Origin: Thermoplasmata archaeon | Lineage (GTDB): Archaea > Thermoplasmatota > Thermoplasmata > Thermoplasmatales > Thermoplasmataceae | DNA: 5,928 nucleotides | NCBI GenBank assembly: GCA_021797955.1 | Contig: JAJZYV010000133.1 | Coordinates: forward strand, 1-5,928 | Reading direction: 5' to 3' | In this document: one piece after another, positions 1 to 5,572 of the stretch | Layout of the letters: every line of letters starts with the position of its first letter | Position numbering within the stretch: the first letter of the stretch is position 1 | Notes under the pieces: generated by a model | Told to the model about the DNA's origin: nothing | Databases searched by the model: none | The model's input: the letters and a program-made list of their open reading frames with translations, nothing else | Program-made: the position numbers and the translations under genes

Positions 1-491
1 TTGAATAGGCTTTCTCCTATAAGCGTCCCTGAATAGTCCTCCTTTATCCGTATCTTGTGGAAAAGTGGAAGGAGGGTTGCCGGATCGGTGGGGGATATTA
101 TTGCGCCAAAGAGAAAGCCTATTATGAAGGGTGCCCCAGTGATCAGAGAGAAAAATAATCCAGCAAGTAAAGCAGTTATTATCATTCCTATAGTATTCAG
201 CGATATGATCCTGCTGAGGTGCCTCCTTAAGACACGGAAGTTAATGCCATGGCTTTCATAGTAGAGAATTATCATGAGACCCAGGATCCCAATTCCAAAA
301 TTTGCAAAGGTTGTCATAAGGGATTCAGAGAATTGGTAATTGATTATTCCCAGAACCGGGCCAAAAATGATTCCAAGAAATATAAGAACGGGAATCTCAA
401 CTATTGAGGCTTTCCTTGCTATGGGTATGGAAAAAGATGCAATGATAAGAAGGAAAGCGAATTCCAGAATGTGGCTATCTGCAAATATCAT
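1..491 (-). CDS. Cation/proton antiporter, CPA1 (NhaP-like), N-terminal 164 residues (3' end outside window)
   Basis: This frame starts at the ATG at 491 and stays open to the window edge, so only the N-terminal part is present. It encodes very hydrophobic stretches separated by short polar loops, roughly residues 8-24, 33-50, 62-78, 95-117 and 120-134. SPTDPA at 133-138 and GESLFN at 159-164 match the TDP and GES..ND motifs of CPA1 sodium/proton antiporters; the window ends just before the expected Asp. Family knowledge: these inner-membrane proteins exchange Na+ or K+ for H+ and help control cytoplasmic pH and sodium. The start codon overlaps the nadE stop (ATGA), so it is very likely co-transcribed and translationally coupled with nadE. 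A Kef-type (CPA2) exchanger is less likely, because the TDPA and GESLFN motifs point to CPA1. Ion specificity cannot be read from this fragment. Confidence 0.86.
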   Translation of the reverse strand, partial: MIFADSHILEFAFLLIIASFSIPIARKASIVEIPVLIFLGIIFGPVLGIINYQFSESLMTTFANFGIGILGLMIILYYESHGINFRVLRRHLSRIISLNTIGMIITALLAGLFFSLITGAPFIIGFLFGAIISPTDPATLLPLFHKIRIKEDYSGTLIGESLF

Positions 492-1216
492 GATGCAGGA
501 TCTTCCTCTGGATTATACGGCATCTTACGTTTGTGCAAGCTCGAAAGGTAGAGTCTGGAGACGATTTTCCCTTCCCTGTTATTTGGAAACTCTCCATTTT
601 CCTGAAAATAAATAAGAGTTTTATCCAGATCAACGTAGCTGATCCCAAGATCATCTTCATCTGTCTGGCTTTCCCATAATCTTGCACTGGGTTTTTTATT
701 GATGATAGAGGCAGGTAGCCCCAGCTGGGAAGATAGTTCCCATACCTGTGTCTTGTATAGGCCGATAATCGGCTCTATATCGCAACCTCCATCGCCGTAT
801 TTTGTGAAATAACCGGTAAGATATTCTGACTTATTAGTGGTTCCAACAACTATTCCATTGCTGCTGTTTGCTATGGAATAGAGTATTGACATCCTGATTC
901 GCGATTTCATGTTTCCAATCGTTGCCGGCTCCTCAATTTTAAGGGCCTGCTTATACTGGTTTAGAATGCCTTCTATGTTTATTGTCCTGAAAGAGACATT
1001 GTTAAATCTGCAGATTTTGTCTACGTCTTCCAGATCTTCAGGTGGCGATTTTAAGTCTGGCATATATATTCCTATGATCTTTTCCTTTTCCAGCACCCTT
1101 GACAGCAATGTCAGAACCAAAGAGCTGTCCACTTCTCCGCTTAATCCAATTACGGCACTTTTTTCCCTGATTTTGTCAGACAAAAATTTCAAAATGCCGT
1201 CAATTAACAGAAGCAA
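488..1216 (-). CDS. nadE: NAD+ synthetase (ammonia-dependent type)
   Basis: The product catalyses the last step of NAD biosynthesis: deamido-NAD (NaAD) is adenylated with ATP and amidated with ammonia. It is about 242 residues, the usual size for the single-domain enzyme without a glutaminase domain. Visible motifs are the PP-loop SGEVDSS (26-32), the NMKSRIRMSILY segment (102-113), GTTNKSEYLTGYFTKYGDGG (125-144), the QTDEDDLG substrate loop (184-191) and the C-terminal HKRKMP (228-233). One deviation: the PP-loop is normally SGG-x-DS, and here the second Gly is Glu (GGA GAA). The start is uncertain. No ATG or GTG precedes the PP-loop at a sensible distance, an in-frame TGA lies directly before the TTG at 1216, and the family needs about 20-25 residues before the loop, so TTG is chosen. 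It leads a unit with the downstream antiporter (ATGA overlap). Confidence 0.93.
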   Translation of the reverse strand: MLLLIDGILKFLSDKIREKSAVIGLSGEVDSSLVLTLLSRVLEKEKIIGIYMPDLKSPPEDLEDVDKICRFNNVSFRTINIEGILNQYKQALKIEEPATIGNMKSRIRMSILYSIANSSNGIVVGTTNKSEYLTGYFTKYGDGGCDIEPIIGLYKTQVWELSSQLGLPASIINKKPSARLWESQTDEDDLGISYVDLDKTLIYFQENGEFPNNREGKIVSRLYLSSLHKRKMPYNPEEDPAS

Positions 1217-1246
1217 TCACCACTCAATCAGGTATGGCTCAACGGG

Positions 1247-1256
1247 TTAATTAATA
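1247..1256 (-). promoter_or_regulatory. Probable TATA box for nadE-antiporter unit
   Basis: On the coding strand TTAATTAA sits in an A/T-rich run about 31-40 bases upstream of the TTG start at 1216. With a typical archaeal TATA-to-start distance of about 25 bases, transcription would begin some 5-10 bases before the TTG, giving a very short leader. This is the only good A/T box in the folD-nadE gap. It is inferred by position only. Confidence 0.4.
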
Positions 1257-1344
1257 TTTCAATTTCATTTATGCGACATTTTCATGACTCTTTGCCTGAA
1301 AATTGAAGAAGTTGGTTTTATTTTTGATGTCGGACATTTGAGAT

Positions 1345-1391
1345 TGTGTACCGCAGGCATAGTAATTCCTGTGCGGCGAAGCGTCTACACA
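1345..1391. repeat. Imperfect inverted repeat at the folD 3' end
   Basis: On the plus strand TGTGTA (1345-1350) followed by CCGCAGG (1351-1357) faces CCTG (1368-1371), CGG (1374-1376) and TACACA (1386-1391). The stem is interrupted by a two-base and a nine-base bulge. It overlaps the folD stop codon and could be a hairpin at the end of the glucose dehydrogenase-folD transcript. No T-run follows it on the minus strand, so a terminator role is not shown. The rest of the 168-base gap up to nadE holds only the nadE promoter region. Confidence 0.25.
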
Positions 1392-2230
1392 TTATCTGAA
1401 TTCAGAAGATCCATGAGATTCCTGAATAACATTGATGATGTAACCGGTCCAACACCACCAGGAACTGGAGTGATGAACCCTGCTATTCCTGTCAGTGTGT
1501 TTATATCGCAGTCTCCAGCCATTCCTTTCTCGTTGAAATTTATTGAGGCGTCTACTATGTTTACGCCCATCCGGAAATCCTTGCCGGAGAAAAATTTATA
1601 TTTTCCTATGGCTGTTACTACAGTTTCAGCAGATTTTAATATTTCCTCAAAGTTCTTTGTCTTGCTATGGCAAACCGTGATTGTGTAATTGAAATTGAGC
1701 AGCATCATTGACAATGGTTTTCCTATAATATTCGACCGGTTTATCACGACAACTTCCGAACCAGTATCGAGATTGAGCGAGTTGATGATTTCCAATATGG
1801 CCCTTGCAGTTGCAGGGTAAACGTTCGCCTTGTTTAGCATAATCAATCCCAGATTGAGTGGATTCTGGGAATCAACATCCTTCCTTCCGGAAATATGTGA
1901 ATAGATTTTAGCTGCGTTCAGTCCCTGTCTTACAGGACTTTCTACCATGATTCCATCCGTACTATCCGATTCGTTGAGAAATTCAATTTTATCTATTATT
2001 TCCTCTTCGCTTGAGGTTTCATCTAACCGAATTATCTCAACTTCGATCCCGATCCTGGCACCTTTCTTAATTTTTGATTTTATGTATGATTCCTGATCCT
2101 GAGAACTGGCAGTTGATATGAGGCATAGTTTTGGCGTCCTCCCATGCCTGTCCTTATATATTGACGCATCCTTTTCTATGGATCGATCAATATTTGCTGA
2201 GAATTCCTTTCCGTCAAAAATCGTGGTCAT
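1385..2230 (-). CDS. folD: Bifunctional methylene-tetrahydrofolate dehydrogenase / methenyl-tetrahydrofolate cyclohydrolase
   Basis: FolD interconverts 5,10-methylene-, 5,10-methenyl- and 10-formyl-tetrahydrofolate in the cytoplasm, usually with NADP. The 281-residue length is typical. The catalytic Tyr and Lys lie in SYIKSK (Tyr49, Lys53); KDVDSQNP (117-124) carries the conserved Asp120; VVVINRSNIIGKPLSMML (160-177) is the nucleotide-binding turn; VCHSKT (186-191) follows; TPVPGGVGPVT (254-264) is the family's C-terminal signature. The position normally holding a catalytic Gln (VQLP) is Glu97 in VESP, and the usual VDGF/VDGH is VDSQ. From memory a Thermoplasma FolD also has Glu at the first position, so it may be a lineage trait; this is unverified. 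The ATG overlaps the stop of the glucose dehydrogenase gene (ATGA), indicating one transcript and coupled translation. Confidence 0.95.
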   Translation of the reverse strand: MTTIFDGKEFSANIDRSIEKDASIYKDRHGRTPKLCLISTASSQDQESYIKSKIKKGARIGIEVEIIRLDETSSEEEIIDKIEFLNESDSTDGIMVESPVRQGLNAAKIYSHISGRKDVDSQNPLNLGLIMLNKANVYPATARAILEIINSLNLDTGSEVVVINRSNIIGKPLSMMLLNFNYTITVCHSKTKNFEEILKSAETVVTAIGKYKFFSGKDFRMGVNIVDASINFNEKGMAGDCDINTLTGIAGFITPVPGGVGPVTSSMLFRNLMDLLNSDNV

Positions 2231-3324
2231 CCCAATTCATTCCATTTAATTACGCTCTTAATTTCGCCAGTGGGCTTGACCGTGAAAATATTGGTTTCTT
2301 CCGGCTTGAAAATCCCCGTAATCATTCGATCCATGACCCCGGGATGGGCAAGATGCCATTTCTGGATAAGATCAAGAGCCTTCTCATAATGTATCCTTGC
2401 TGCGTCCACTGATCCACAGATGGTAATATTCCTCTCAACAATCCAGTCAATATCTGCCCCGGTTATTACACCGTCAGGAGCTCTTCCGTTGGTTCCGAAT
2501 AATATGACTACGGCGTTGTAAGTGGCTTTTCTCAGGAATCTTACAATTGTTGAAGGATCACCGCTTGTATCTATAATCAGGTCCAATCCGAAATTTGTTG
2601 GAAAATTTACATCTTTAGAATAGTCAACGAATTTAACTCCAAAGTTTGCACACATCTCCAGTTTGCTGTCCTCTATTGGATGCCTGTTTGCCATATAGGT
2701 TTCAAACCCGTATTCCCGGGCAACAAAAGAATAGAGAAAAGCTTCGTTTGCACTTCCTATTATGAGGGCGTTCTTTCCCTCATTTGTAGAGAATTCATTC
2801 TGGAATATTGATCTTGATGAGACCTTTTCGAAGACCTCAAATGCCTTGACCACATTCTTCAAGGGTTCTGTGAGAACAGCTATTTTTGCGAGATCCTTGT
2901 TCTTGACAGGAACAAGATTCTTAGCCTCCTCATAGAAATATTCTCTCATAAAGCCGTGGAGTCCGGTAATGCCGGCCTCGTGCTTATTCCCGTCGGAGCA
3001 GTTGTCCGGCCTGCCGATTCTGCAATTTGGGCAATCGCCTGGCCTTCTGACCAGTGGAACTACGAGATCTCCCTTCTTGAAGATATCTGAATTTGATGAT
3101 TCGACCTGGCCTATGCATTCATGGCCAAGCACCTGGAAATCGAACCCTGAGGGATCGTATGCAAATTTAAGTGCACCCCTAACGATTCCCCTGTCGGTTC
3201 CACAGATACCTGTGTACAGGGTCCTAACCTTGATTCCTTTATCTTTGCCTATTTCACCTTCTATTCTTGCGAATTCTACCCCCTCAGAGGGGGGATGTGT
3301 AATCAATGCACCAATCTGACTCAT
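2227..3324 (-). CDS. gdh: Glucose 1-dehydrogenase (zinc-dependent, medium-chain family)
   Basis: The enzyme oxidises glucose (and often galactose) to the lactone with reduction of NAD(P), the first step of the non-phosphorylated Entner-Doudoroff route of Thermoplasma-like archaea. With the ATG at 3324 it is 365 residues, close to the Thermoplasma enzyme. Motifs: TGICGTDRG (38-46) with catalytic-zinc Cys41; LGHE (66-69) with His68 and Glu69; the structural-zinc lobe CPNCRIGRPDNC (98-109); KHEAGITGLHGFM (114-126); TEPLKN, which places the substrate; IIGSANEAFLYS at the dinucleotide fold; and NRH, which in the family favours NADP. ERNITICGSVDA near the C-terminus is also typical. An in-frame ATG 63 bases upstream would add 21 residues not seen in relatives, so the shorter start is preferred. 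It leads the unit with folD (4-base overlap). Confidence 0.94.
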   Translation of the reverse strand: MSQIGALITHPPSEGVEFARIEGEIGKDKGIKVRTLYTGICGTDRGIVRGALKFAYDPSGFDFQVLGHECIGQVESSNSDIFKKGDLVVPLVRRPGDCPNCRIGRPDNCSDGNKHEAGITGLHGFMREYFYEEAKNLVPVKNKDLAKIAVLTEPLKNVVKAFEVFEKVSSRSIFQNEFSTNEGKNALIIGSANEAFLYSFVAREYGFETYMANRHPIEDSKLEMCANFGVKFVDYSKDVNFPTNFGLDLIIDTSGDPSTIVRFLRKATYNAVVILFGTNGRAPDGVITGADIDWIVERNITICGSVDAARIHYEKALDLIQKWHLAHPGVMDRMITGIFKPEETNIFTVKPTGEIKSVIKWNELG

Positions 3325-3339
3325 TATCACATATAGTCT

Positions 3340-3355
3340 TATTTTTGTAATAGTT
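3340..3355 (-). promoter_or_regulatory. Candidate TATA region for gdh-folD
   Basis: The coding strand reads AACTATTACAAAAATA about 16-31 bases upstream of the ATG at 3324, the place expected for a TATA box driving a leaderless or nearly leaderless transcript. The match to the archaeal consensus is moderate and no clear Shine-Dalgarno precedes the ATG. It supports the shorter gdh start, since the box would lie inside the longer version. Confidence 0.38.
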
Positions 3356-3386
3356 TTTGCTTTAATGCCCTGAAGGAATAAACCCA

Positions 3387-3407
3387 TGAATGGAACAAAG
3401 CCATTCA
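3387..3407 (+). repeat. Short perfect hairpin upstream of the intron core
   Basis: TGAATGG (3387-3393) and CCATTCA (3401-3407) form a 7-bp stem with a 7-base loop, ending 14 bases before domain V. In an intron this is where a shortened domain IV would sit, so it may be a remnant of that domain. It could equally be an unrelated hairpin. Confidence 0.35.
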
Positions 3408-3421
3408 GGCTGGGATGATGG

Positions 3422-3494
3422 GAGCTGGATGCGTCGAGAGGCGCAAGTCAGGTTCTGAGAGAGGCGAGGGGTGCAATTCCCGCGGCCTACTTAC
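3422..3494 (+). ncRNA. Group II intron domain V and domain VI (orphan 3' end)
   Basis: Positions 3422-3455 fold as a textbook 34-nt domain V. The lower stem is GAGCTGGA with TCAGGTTC and contains one G-A mismatch. A two-base AG bulge (3446-3447) follows on the 3' strand. The upper stem TGCGTC/GGCGCA is capped by a GAGA tetraloop (3436-3439). The catalytic triad AGC (3423-3425) is intact. The following TGAGAGAGG linker is usual for bacterial-type group II introns. Then AGGC (3462-3465) and GCCT (3485-3488) close a domain VI-like stem with CCTACTTAC, where A3489 is a plausible branch point and the 3' splice site would fall near 3494. No reverse transcriptase and no room for domains I-III lie upstream, because the gdh promoter starts about 65 bases away. 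It is a 3' remnant or an unusual arrangement. Confidence 0.86.
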
Positions 3495-3615
3495 CAAGTG
3501 GATATTCAACCGTGTAAACAGGGATTTTGAGACGACCAAGCCAACGAAATGATGCCATTACTTCCGTAACTAAGGATAATACGTGAGAAAATAGAAGGAA
3601 GCTCCTACAGACAGC
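3495..3615 (+). other. Unassigned, possibly structured sequence after the intron core
   Basis: No convincing gene lies here. CTTCC (3561-3565) can pair with GGAAG (3597-3601) and GTA (3566-3568) with TAC (3580-3582), giving a long hairpin arm. If the intron core is a remnant this would be its 3' exon or flank. If the intron were circularly permuted, its 5' domains would be expected here, but I could not identify a domain I. Confidence 0.3.
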
Positions 3616-3638
3616 AAAAAAGCCTTTTTCTCAAAAAA
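3616..3638 (-). terminator. Oligo-T terminator of the surface-protein cassette
   Basis: On the minus strand two T6 tracts (3638-3633 and 3621-3616) lie 12-34 bases beyond the stop of the last, broken gene of the cassette. Archaeal RNA polymerase stops at such T-runs without needing a hairpin. The position fits the end of the unit that starts near 4974. Confidence 0.5.
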
Positions 3639-3649
3639 GATTATGTATA

Positions 3650-3909
3650 TTATTTTAAATCGCCTTTAGCCTTTTTTCTAAATTTAAATATCCTTTTTGG
3701 TTTCCCAGCTTTATACCAATAGTAGCACATTACCAAACTCATTATAACCAAAATGGCGATCCTATAAATACAGAATCTCCCATAATACTGAAATAAGTGC
3801 TATTTCTTGGTATCGAGATTGCAACTATAAGATAGAACAATAATAAAACAACAAGTACATAAGACTGCTTGTACCGCTTTAAAAAAATTGGGTTGGGTTT
3901 TTCATCCAT
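3650..3909 (-). pseudogene. Frameshifted second copy of the two-helix membrane protein
   Basis: The frame opens at the ATG at 3909 with MDEKPNPIFLKRYKQS, a hydrophobic helix (about 17-34) and ...DSVFIGSP, then meets a stop in FW-L-stop. In the next frame it continues directly with ILVIMSLVMCYYWYKAGKPKR and a basic tail, ending at 3650. Restoring one A on the coding strand at about 3754 (CCA ATT instead of CC ATT) gives an intact 86-residue protein. That protein aligns without a gap across the join with the neighbouring gene at 3926-4204. It is therefore a tandem paralogue inactivated by a one-base deletion, or a sequencing error. A good ribosome-binding site (AAGGAG) precedes the start, 16 bases after its neighbour's stop. 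Function unknown. Confidence 0.85.
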
Positions 3910-3925
3910 TATGGCACACTCCTTA

Positions 3926-4204
3926 TTATTCTAACTTGCCTTTACGCCTATCTTTACGAGTAAATAACCGCCCCCTCTCTGGTTTCCCTGCCCTAACCCA
4001 ATAGTAAAACATCATAATACCAACCATAAATGTAATTGGCGTCCAGATAAAACTAGACTCGTTTATGATTTTATAATAAATACTATTCCTGGACACAGAT
4101 GCCGTAATACCAGTTGTAACGATAATGTATGCCATTAGTAAGATAATAACCATCAGCGACTGTCTGTATCGCTTAAAAAATTTTGGGTTGGGGTTTTCAA
4201 TCAT
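3926..4204 (-). CDS. Small two-helix membrane protein, function unknown
   Basis: The product is 92 residues starting at the ATG at 4204. It has a polar N-terminus with NPNPKFFKRYRQS, a first membrane helix at about 16-33, a short loop, a second helix at about 52-68 ending in FYYWVRAGKPER, and a strongly basic tail (RKDRRKGKLE). Both ends are likely cytoplasmic, since the positive charges flank both helices. I do not recognise the family. The ATG overlaps the stop of the upstream surface protein in TAATG, so translation is probably coupled. The next gene downstream is a decayed duplicate of this one. A TTG four codons upstream is also in frame but is a weaker start. A partner, anchor or protective (immunity-like) role for the upstream protein is conceivable, but nothing in the sequence shows it. 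Confidence 0.82.
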   Translation of the reverse strand: MIENPNPKFFKRYRQSLMVIILLMAYIIVTTGITASVSRNSIYYKIINESSFIWTPITFMVGIMMFYYWVRAGKPERGRLFTRKDRRKGKLE

Positions 4205-4974
4205 TAAGGCACACAACCACTAATAATGGAACATCCCAGTACCCCTGGACTGTTTGGATTGAACGGAGCATTTATCCAATAAACTGGTATAAACCAGATC
4301 ATTTGATTTCCAAAGTATACTCCATGATCACCACCCATGTTATCATACCACCTTATTGTCGCAACGCCAAATATTAATATAAGCGCAGCTAGACCTGCCG
4401 TCTCATATGCAGTCACACCAGCGCCTATAGCTAATAACCCTTCTAAAGTTACTGTGCTTCCTTGATTAAACCCTATTCCATTATTCACCAGTGTATATTC
4501 CTTTAAGACGAACTTAACATCAGTTGACACCTTCCTACTATGATTTCCGGTCAAGTTACTGGTAATGTGCGTGATGTTATAATTGCCAGTCGTTGAATAT
4601 ATTGGGATTATTGATGTTTCATTTGCAGCACCAATTACGAGTGTTTGGTGAATGGCATGACCACCAACTGCAATGGTTACAACATATCCGTGGCTATCAT
4701 TCGAACTGGAATTTAAAATTGTCCACGTTGTGGTAAGTTCTTTATGAGACATGTTGATTCCAACAAGAAGCGGTGCAACATTCCCAAATTTCGTTGTATT
4801 ACTTACCTGATTAACCTGATATAAATCATATCTACCCATAAGGTAACTCAATGACCCATTCTTTCCAAATTCCACAGAGACTGTCTTATTTCCGCTGTTT
4901 CCTGTAAGGATGACTGTAGAACTAATCACCATTACAAAAGCTAGCACTCCCACTAATATTTTTGTGTATTTCAT
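4204..4974 (-). CDS. Secreted or membrane-anchored, sequon-rich surface protein, function unknown
   Basis: With the ATG at 4974 the product is 256 residues. KYTK followed by a hydrophobic run (about 6-24) is a signal peptide or N-terminal anchor. Residues 29-146 hold ten N-x-S/T sequons (Asn29, 39, 59, 74, 88, 92, 118, 133, 140, 144) and none lie after them, as expected if only this part is outside the cell and N-glycosylated. A second hydrophobic segment, rich in Gly and Ala, spans about 178-207. It is followed by an aromatic tail (RWYDNM, GNQMIWFIPVYW) with Cys248 and Cys254 close to the end. The family is not recognised. The short start is chosen because an (AT)8 TATA box lies inside the longer version and 21-36 bases upstream of this ATG. 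It heads the three-gene cassette. Confidence 0.85.
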   Translation of the reverse strand: MKYTKILVGVLAFVMVISSTVILTGNSGNKTVSVEFGKNGSLSYLMGRYDLYQVNQVSNTTKFGNVAPLLVGINMSHKELTTTWTILNSSSNDSHGYVVTIAVGGHAIHQTLVIGAANETSIIPIYSTTGNYNITHITSNLTGNHSRKVSTDVKFVLKEYTLVNNGIGFNQGSTVTLEGLLAIGAGVTAYETAGLAALILIFGVATIRWYDNMGGDHGVYFGNQMIWFIPVYWINAPFNPNSPGVLGCSIISGCVP

Positions 4975-4994
4975 GCGTTCCAGTGATTTCTCAG

Positions 4995-5010
4995 ATATAT
5001 ATATATATAT
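4995..5010 (-). promoter_or_regulatory. (AT)8 TATA box for the surface-protein cassette
   Basis: Sixteen bases of perfect AT alternation lie 21-36 bases upstream of the ATG at 4974, centred where a TATA box for a leaderless transcript should be. No strong Shine-Dalgarno precedes that ATG, which fits a leaderless message. A dinucleotide run like this can also change length by slippage, which would alter promoter spacing. Confidence 0.62.
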
Positions 5011-5249
5011 GTTGGCATTCTTAGCCAATTTTCGTCTTTAGTTGATTGTTGGCCATTACATTGATGTTCGCTCGGAACTGATTTTTATTTGGCATTACCC
5101 TAAATGAAAAATTTGGGAATTCCAAAGATTAGTGGCGAGAAACGCCATTCCGCAATCATCTCTAAATTTGTCTAAAAACCTTTTGGCAAATAAAGTATCA
5201 AATGCGAAAAGGCAATACTTGAATTGTGTAAGAAAGAATTGATCATATA
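5011..5249. other. Intergenic stretch without a recognisable gene
   Basis: No frame here looks coding. Two small hairpins can be seen: TTTGG/CCAAA (5112-5116 with 5122-5126) and TGGCG/CGCCA (5133-5137 with 5143-5147), 6 bases apart. The right edge, CATATA at 5244-5249, is the left copy of the direct repeat flanking the adjacent miniature element. Confidence 0.5.
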
Positions 5250-5252
5250 GCG

Positions 5253-5267
5253 TCAAAATCCGATTAG
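5253..5267 (+). repeat. Left terminal inverted repeat of the miniature element
   Basis: TCAAAATCCGATTAG is the exact reverse complement of 5569-5583. It overlaps a 12-bp perfect palindrome, GATTAGCTAATC (5262-5273), which is followed by TTGAC. Confidence 0.85.
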
Positions 5268-5355
5268 CTAATCTTGACCATGGCGTCTATTTCAACACTC
5301 GAATAACATTGTAATCTCACGTGTTTGTATGTATTGTTGCATAGAAAGCATGGTG

Positions 5356-5363
5356 TATAAATA
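5356..5363 (+). promoter_or_regulatory. TATA box with overlapping inverted repeat (possible operator)
   Basis: TATAAATA lies 24-31 bases before the ATG at 5387, ideal for a leaderless transposase transcript. It is embedded in a perfect 9-bp inverted repeat, TGGTGTATA (5351-5359) and TATACACCA (5375-5383), whose right arm ends just before the ATG. A protein bound to both arms would cover the TATA box and the transcription start, so autorepression is plausible but unproven. Confidence 0.6.
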
Positions 5364-5386
5364 CTGGCGTATAGTATACACCAATA

Positions 5387-5572
5387 ATGACATTCATTCG
5401 GAAGATCAAAAAAGGAGGATAAAGTCTATTATCGGGAAGTCGAGAATAAGTGGATTAATGGAAGGACAGGGAAAGGAAGCATGTTCTTGACGCTCTTGTA
5501 GAGATCCTCGAAGCACACGATATTTTACCAGAGAAGGAGTTGGAGGGGTGGATTGAAGTGATCAAGACCTAA
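5387..5572 (+). pseudogene. Remnant transposase (N- and C-terminal pieces)
   Basis: The ATG at 5387 opens MTFIRKIKKGG and then hits TAA at 5420. One base further on, the frame resumes as KVYYREVENKWINGR, which together resembles the N-terminus of IS1634-like transposases (FIRK-KKG-YY-EVEN). A one-base insertion near 5420 therefore separates the two halves. After about 5459 the original frame reads KDRERKHVLDALVEILEAHD and on to WIEVIKT, ending at TAA 5570-5572 directly before the right inverted repeat. This is probably the C-terminus of the ancestral protein, with several hundred codons deleted in between. It cannot encode an active enzyme. Confidence 0.66.

Noticed and set aside
340..3319. 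Several plus-strand open frames of 90-135 codons across 340-3319
   Set aside because: They lie opposite strongly supported minus-strand genes (antiporter, nadE, folD, gdh), and their products match nothing recognisable.
3325..3387. A longer gdh start at 3387 adding 21 residues
   Set aside because: The extra residues (MGLFLQGIKAK...) do not fit the family N-terminus, and they would span the A/T promoter region at 3340-3355.
3422..3494. A tRNA, RNase P RNA or transposon guide RNA at the structured locus
   Set aside because: There is no cloverleaf, T-loop or RNase P core, and no TnpB gene nearby; the 34-nt helix with AGC triad, two-base bulge and GNRA loop fits intron domain V.
3487..3558. A 23-codon minus-strand frame beginning MASFRW and ending VEYPLGK
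   Set aside because: It overlaps the intron's domain VI, is short, and has no visible ribosome-binding site; probably a chance frame opposite the structured RNA.
3650..4974. A toxin-immunity or archaeocin system made of the secreted protein and small membrane proteins
   Set aside because: The layout is suggestive, but no leader-processing site, transporter or recognisable toxin domain is visible, so it is kept as unknown function.
4975..5028. A longer start for the surface protein at 5028
   Set aside because: The added segment is the translated (AT)8 run (IYIYI), which is better explained as the TATA box; the ATG at 4974 gives a proper signal-like N-terminus.
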